From assembly GCA_018457135.1 (NCBI GenBank), contig JAGGDU010000078.1:1-41252 (forward strand): a stretch of 41,252 nucleotides of DNA, written 5' to 3'. This document shows positions 38,699 through 41,252 of this stretch, piece after piece. The notes beneath the pieces are model-generated. The model did not search any database and was not told the DNA's origin. It saw nothing but the letters and a program-made list of their open reading frames with translations. The DNA comes from Trichodesmium erythraeum GBRTRLIN201. GTDB taxonomy: Bacteria > Cyanobacteriota > Cyanobacteriia > Cyanobacteriales > Microcoleaceae. Within the stretch, counting starts at the first letter, position 1; the number at the start of each line of letters is the position of its first letter. The translations under genes were made by a program, and so were the position numbers.

Positions 38699-38823
38699 CT
38701 GTTTCTTTCTAAAATTTGTTGTCTATTGAAGGTTTAGAAAAAAATAGCGCGATAGTTTATTATGAGAGGCTTTTAGAGCTCTAAGCAGAGATAGATGGGG
38801 TGTAGAATGAAAACAGATGAGGT

Positions 38824-38953
38824 TATATTATGTTCGGATGATTACTTATAATAAAGCCACAATTATTACAGTATAGATATATATTCAGATTGATAGCTAA
38901 ATGCATGGTGCTCGCCAACCACCTAATATTATGTTCCGGCGATCGTTTATAAT
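38824..38953. repeat. Pair of diverged direct repeats, 100 bases apart
   Basis: TATATTATGTTCGGATGATT ACTTATAAT at 38824-38852 and TAATATTATGTTCCGGCGAT CGTTTATAAT at 38924-38953. About 22 of 30 positions agree. Their origin is unclear. Confidence 0.5.
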
Positions 38954-39108
38954 TGAACAGCCCTAGTTTGAGGCCACCAATGGAAACAAGTTTGTCCTTT
39001 CTTGACTCCTGTAAAGCTTTAGTTTTAACCTGAGAACTGTGCTTAGTTTTTTTGTGAGGAGCGTTTGTGTCCTTGTAGGAAACGACATATTGTAGGAATG
39101 CTCACCTC

Positions 39109-39133
39109 ACGGGGTGACAAGTACTTCAAAGCT
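39109..39133 (+). repeat. Solo IS4-type element end
   Basis: ACGGGGTGACAAGTACTTCA AAGCT matches the outer 25 bases of the IS4-type terminal repeats (ACGGGGTGACAAGCTAGTTG AAAGCT) with few changes. No partner end in the opposite orientation was found nearby, so it may be a relic or a one-ended remnant. Confidence 0.55.
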
Positions 39134-39217
39134 ACTTTGGGATAAGGGTTTCTTGGATTAAAGCTCTGTAGAAAATATGGATTTTTCGAGTCAGATCATG
39201 ATAATCATTCTTAGAGG

Positions 39218-39248
39218 AGGGGTGGGTTTGCGAAGCAAGCCCACCCCT
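39218..39248. repeat. Long GC-rich hairpin
   Basis: AGGGGTGGGTTTGC, loop GAA, GCAAGCCCACCCCT: 14-bp stem with one wobble, followed by TCTCCCCCAATTTTAG. It stands out sharply from the AT-rich surroundings and is likely a dispersed repeat; terminator activity is possible. Confidence 0.65.
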
Positions 39249-39493
39249 TCTCCCCCAATTTTAGTTAATTTTTATTTCAATCAGTAGACTATGGCCATCA
39301 GTTACATTTTATGCTAAACAAAGTCAGTCCACTTACACATATAGACTGACCCAAATGCAATTTTTATCCAATTTTTATCATGGTATGAGCTCTCACGGGG
39401 TGACAAGCTAGTTGAAAGCTATATATAGAATATTTTGCGTTTAGGAACTGAAAAATATTTCAACAAAAAGAAAATACTTATTGAGAAATGTTG

Positions 39494-39532
39494 GGGTATA
39501 GTACGTTCCTTCTTTGAAAGCACTATACCCCA
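39494..39532. repeat. Hairpin at the inner edge of the left arm, copy 2
   Basis: GGGGTATAGT and ACTATACCCC form a perfect 10-bp stem around a 19-base loop. The stem changes from GTGTAG (copy 1) to GTATAG with matching changes on the other side, that is, compensatory substitutions. Confidence 0.7.
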
Positions 39533-39630
39533 AAATTTTGAGTTAATTTTTTATTCATTTTAAAAGTTTTTTGAAATAGTTAAAAATATGATAAAAAAGG
39601 GTTGGTAATTACAAATAAAAATAAATAAAA

Positions 39631-40348
39631 GTGAATATATTAGGCTTTTATCAAAACCATATTCAGCAAAAAATGAGCCCATCTTAAGTAGTAATATTAC
39701 AAATATTATTAGTACATAAAAACGTACAAATATCAAAATCAAGTAGTTATTTTTTCCTACCAATAAAATTATAAAGTAAGCGAAATAAAAAAGAGTAATT
39801 CGCCCTGTGTTAAAATTATTGAAAGTACATAAAGTAACTATAACTACAAATAAAGATCCCCATAGTATTTTTCTATACTATTGGTTGAAAAAATATTAAA
39901 AACAAGATATATATTTTATTTTGAGACAAAAAAAATCAACTTTATCATCTGTAGTTAAAGTAAAAAAAACTATGGCCAGAGAATCAGGATAGAAGCAATG
40001 TTTAAGGATTATAAAAGGGGTGATTCTAATTTAAAAGCAGCTAAAGCTAATGAAAGAAGACTGAATAATTTAATTTTATTAATAGCTATTTTATACACAA
40101 CTAGTTTTTTAAAAGGACAAAAAATTAAAAATAAAGGAGTTCAATAATATATATTGATAACTAATAAAAAAGGTTAACAAGAAATAAATAAAGAAAAAAA
40201 CTAGTTTTTTGTAGGATTATCTTGTATTTATTGGGCAATAAATTATGATTTTACTGGGAAATTAGTAGAAATTTTAATGAGGCTTAATTATAATAAATTT
40301 CTATATTATTAGATGGGGATCAAAGCGATGAATATAGTAGTGAATTAG
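39631..40348 (+). pseudogene. IS4-family transposase pseudogene, copy 2
   Basis: Same gene as in copy 1, starting with GTG at 39631 (VNILGFYQNHI) and ending at TAG 40346-40348 (KAMNIVVN). The segment with the first catalytic Asp is deleted and the second Asp region has decayed (TTNKDPHSIFLYYWLKKY). The YREK block is complete: YGQRIRIEAMFKDYK, with Glu encoded at 39992-39994. RLNNLILLIAILYTTS and KGQKIKNKGVQ follow before a TAA. Confidence 0.8.
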
Positions 40349-40440
40349 ACTATATTTTTTGATTAACGATTAATTTAAAAGTGAGTTTTTTCATAATATT
40401 ATTCTTCAGTACTACTTGAATAATAATTTAACTTAGCTAG

Positions 40441-40479
40441 GGGGTGTAATGCCTTCTTTCTTTGAACGCACTACACCCC
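40441..40479. repeat. Hairpin at the inner edge of the right arm, copy 2
   Basis: GGGGTGTA at 40441-40448 pairs with TACACCCC at 40472-40479. The loop CTTCTTTCTTTGAACG is related to that of the left arm (CCTTCTTTGAAAG). Confidence 0.7.
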
Positions 40480-40578
40480 AACATTTCTCAATAAGTGTTT
40501 TCTTTTTGTTGAAATATTCTTCAGTTCCTGAAGGTAAATCCTTTTGTATATATAGCTTTTAACTAGCTTGTCACCCCG

Positions 40579-41252
40579 CGAGCTATAGAAGTTAAAAAAT
40601 TGGAAATAACTATACATAATATGATTGAGACAAAACTCCCAACAAATACGTGGGTAATAGGTACCTAGGATGAATTTATCCAGATGAAGGAAAACCTTAC
40701 CTATAAAAAAGCTAAGTGCTATTACTACAACGAGCGCATCAAAATTAAAACTATGGCAATAAGGCCTGACCATTCCAAAGATCATGCAACTATTCTATTT
40801 GCAATTAATCTTTTTTGCACTATTAAAAGTACTGTTTTCAATAGTTTGGATAACTGTAGTTATAGGATGACAGATATTAGAGAGTGTCAACCAGATATAT
40901 CTTAGTTATATCGAGGAACGTGCGGGATTAAAACCAAAGGGAACAGCTATTACTAATCTTGATACCACGCAACTACCAGATTTAGCCATATAAATTGCTG
41001 ACTCTATTTTATCTCATGATATTGGTTAAAAAGGTTGCTTTACTCTCATGAGTCAATAGTGGTAGCGTAAATATTTATAGCAAAATTTATAGCAAAAATT
41101 TATCTTCCTGGTATTAGTTTGCAAAGATAAAAAATGGAAAATAAAAACTATAAGACAAATTTAAAATTCAGCTCCAATACTTTATAGTTACTTAATGTTT
41201 GACAAATTGTCTTTTGACAAAAAATTTAGAGAGAAATTAGGATTCCTTTATT
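40579..41252. other. Right-edge region with a decayed gene
   Basis: 674 bases to the window edge. It contains the remnant at 40871-41029. An open frame at 40684-40905 (MKENLTYKKAKCYYYNERIK...) overlaps it in another frame and does not look like a known protein. Confidence 0.5.
40871..41029 (+). pseudogene. Unrecognised decayed gene fragment
   Basis: Reads QILESVNQIYLSYIEERAGL, KPKGTAITNLDTTQLPDLAI, stop, IADSILSHDIG, stop. The stretch is protein-like and continues through an isolated TAA (GCC ATA TAA ATT GCT), so it is more likely a broken gene than chance. The family is not recognised. Confidence 0.45.

Larger units (their letters stand above)
38646..39394. other. Gap with repeats before the second IS4-type element
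   Basis: 749 bases with no gene: the terminator at 38674, a pair of direct repeats (38824, 38924), a solo element end (39109-39133) and a long hairpin (39218-39248). Confidence 0.6.
39395..40578 (+). mobile_element. Decayed IS4-family insertion element, copy 2
   Basis: About 1184 bp. The outer end ACGGGGTGACAAGCTAGTTG AAAGCTATATATA at 39395 has its mirror image at 40578 (CGGGGTGACAAGCTAGTTAA AAGCTATATATA). The arms match over about 135 bases, including AGGAACTGAAAAATATTTCA and ACAAAAAGAAAATACTTATT, and end in hairpins GGGGTATAGT...ACTATACCCC (39494-39532) and GGGGTGTA...TACACCCC (40441-40479). It is about 325 bp shorter than copy 1 because of a deletion in the first half of the transposase. 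Left flank GAGCTCT and right flank GAGCTATAG share GAGCT, which could extend the repeat or be chance. Confidence 0.85.

Noticed and set aside
40471-40785. 104-codon minus-strand open frame
   Set aside because: It runs from outside the element into the right terminal repeat of IS4-type copy 2, and part of it is the hairpin arm; no protein signature.

Overview
The window looks like a piece of a filamentous, low-GC cyanobacterial chromosome, most likely Trichodesmium or a close relative. The support is: HIP1 palindromes (GCGATCGC) inside genes and between them; the sulfolipid genes sqdB and sqdX; a CyaB1-type GAF-GAF-PAS adenylyl cyclase; a secreted pentapeptide-repeat protein; an EGY-like site-2 protease; and low coding density, with kilobase gaps full of decayed genes and repeats. 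The genus is an inference; the cyanobacterial assignment is strong.

Layout, left to right. 1-334: start of a collagen-like Gly-X-Y protein (minus strand, cut by the window edge). 335-2830: long gap with frameshifted coding remnants. 2831-5653: sqdB and sqdX (sulfoquinovosyl lipid synthesis). 6240-8834: cyaB1-like cyclase. 9380-11081: exported pentapeptide-repeat protein and methionine aminopeptidase. 11469-12978: decayed IS4-family element with terminal inverted repeats of about 140 bp. 13669-20114: FdhF/YdeP-type molybdopterin oxidoreductase and fdhD, separated by a minus-strand RTX protein. 21004-21930: SNase-like nuclease. 22877-28207: HTH pseudogene, HAD phosphatase, then 3.7 kb of duplicated non-coding segments with remnants of an IS607-type resolvase, a WD40 protein and a dynamin-like GTPase. 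28208-28876: phosphoribosyltransferase. 28990-29700: hairpin-rich segment that may be a structured RNA. 29893-30621: family 4 uracil-DNA glycosylase. 31173-34568: two tandem DUF2079 membrane proteins. 35130-36809: dxr with a C-terminal TPR domain. 37143-38645: site-2 protease. 39395-40578: second copy of the IS4-type element. The right edge holds another coding remnant.

How the genes connect. SqdB and SqdX catalyse consecutive steps of sulfolipid synthesis. FdhD is the known sulfurtransferase for molybdenum enzymes of the formate dehydrogenase type, so it probably serves the oxidoreductase 3.4 kb upstream. The other intact genes look like unrelated single-gene units with their own flanking regions; no long operon is visible. 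No tRNA, rRNA or CRISPR array was seen.

The most notable observations are the two related IS4-type elements (long hairpin-bearing terminal repeats, stop codons at the same places, a YREK E-to-K change in one copy only), the Dxr-TPR fusion, the structured-RNA candidate, heptamer repeats close to gene ends, and several newly recognised pseudogenes. No clear new defence or biosynthetic system is visible. All calls were made by reading the sequence; no database search was run.
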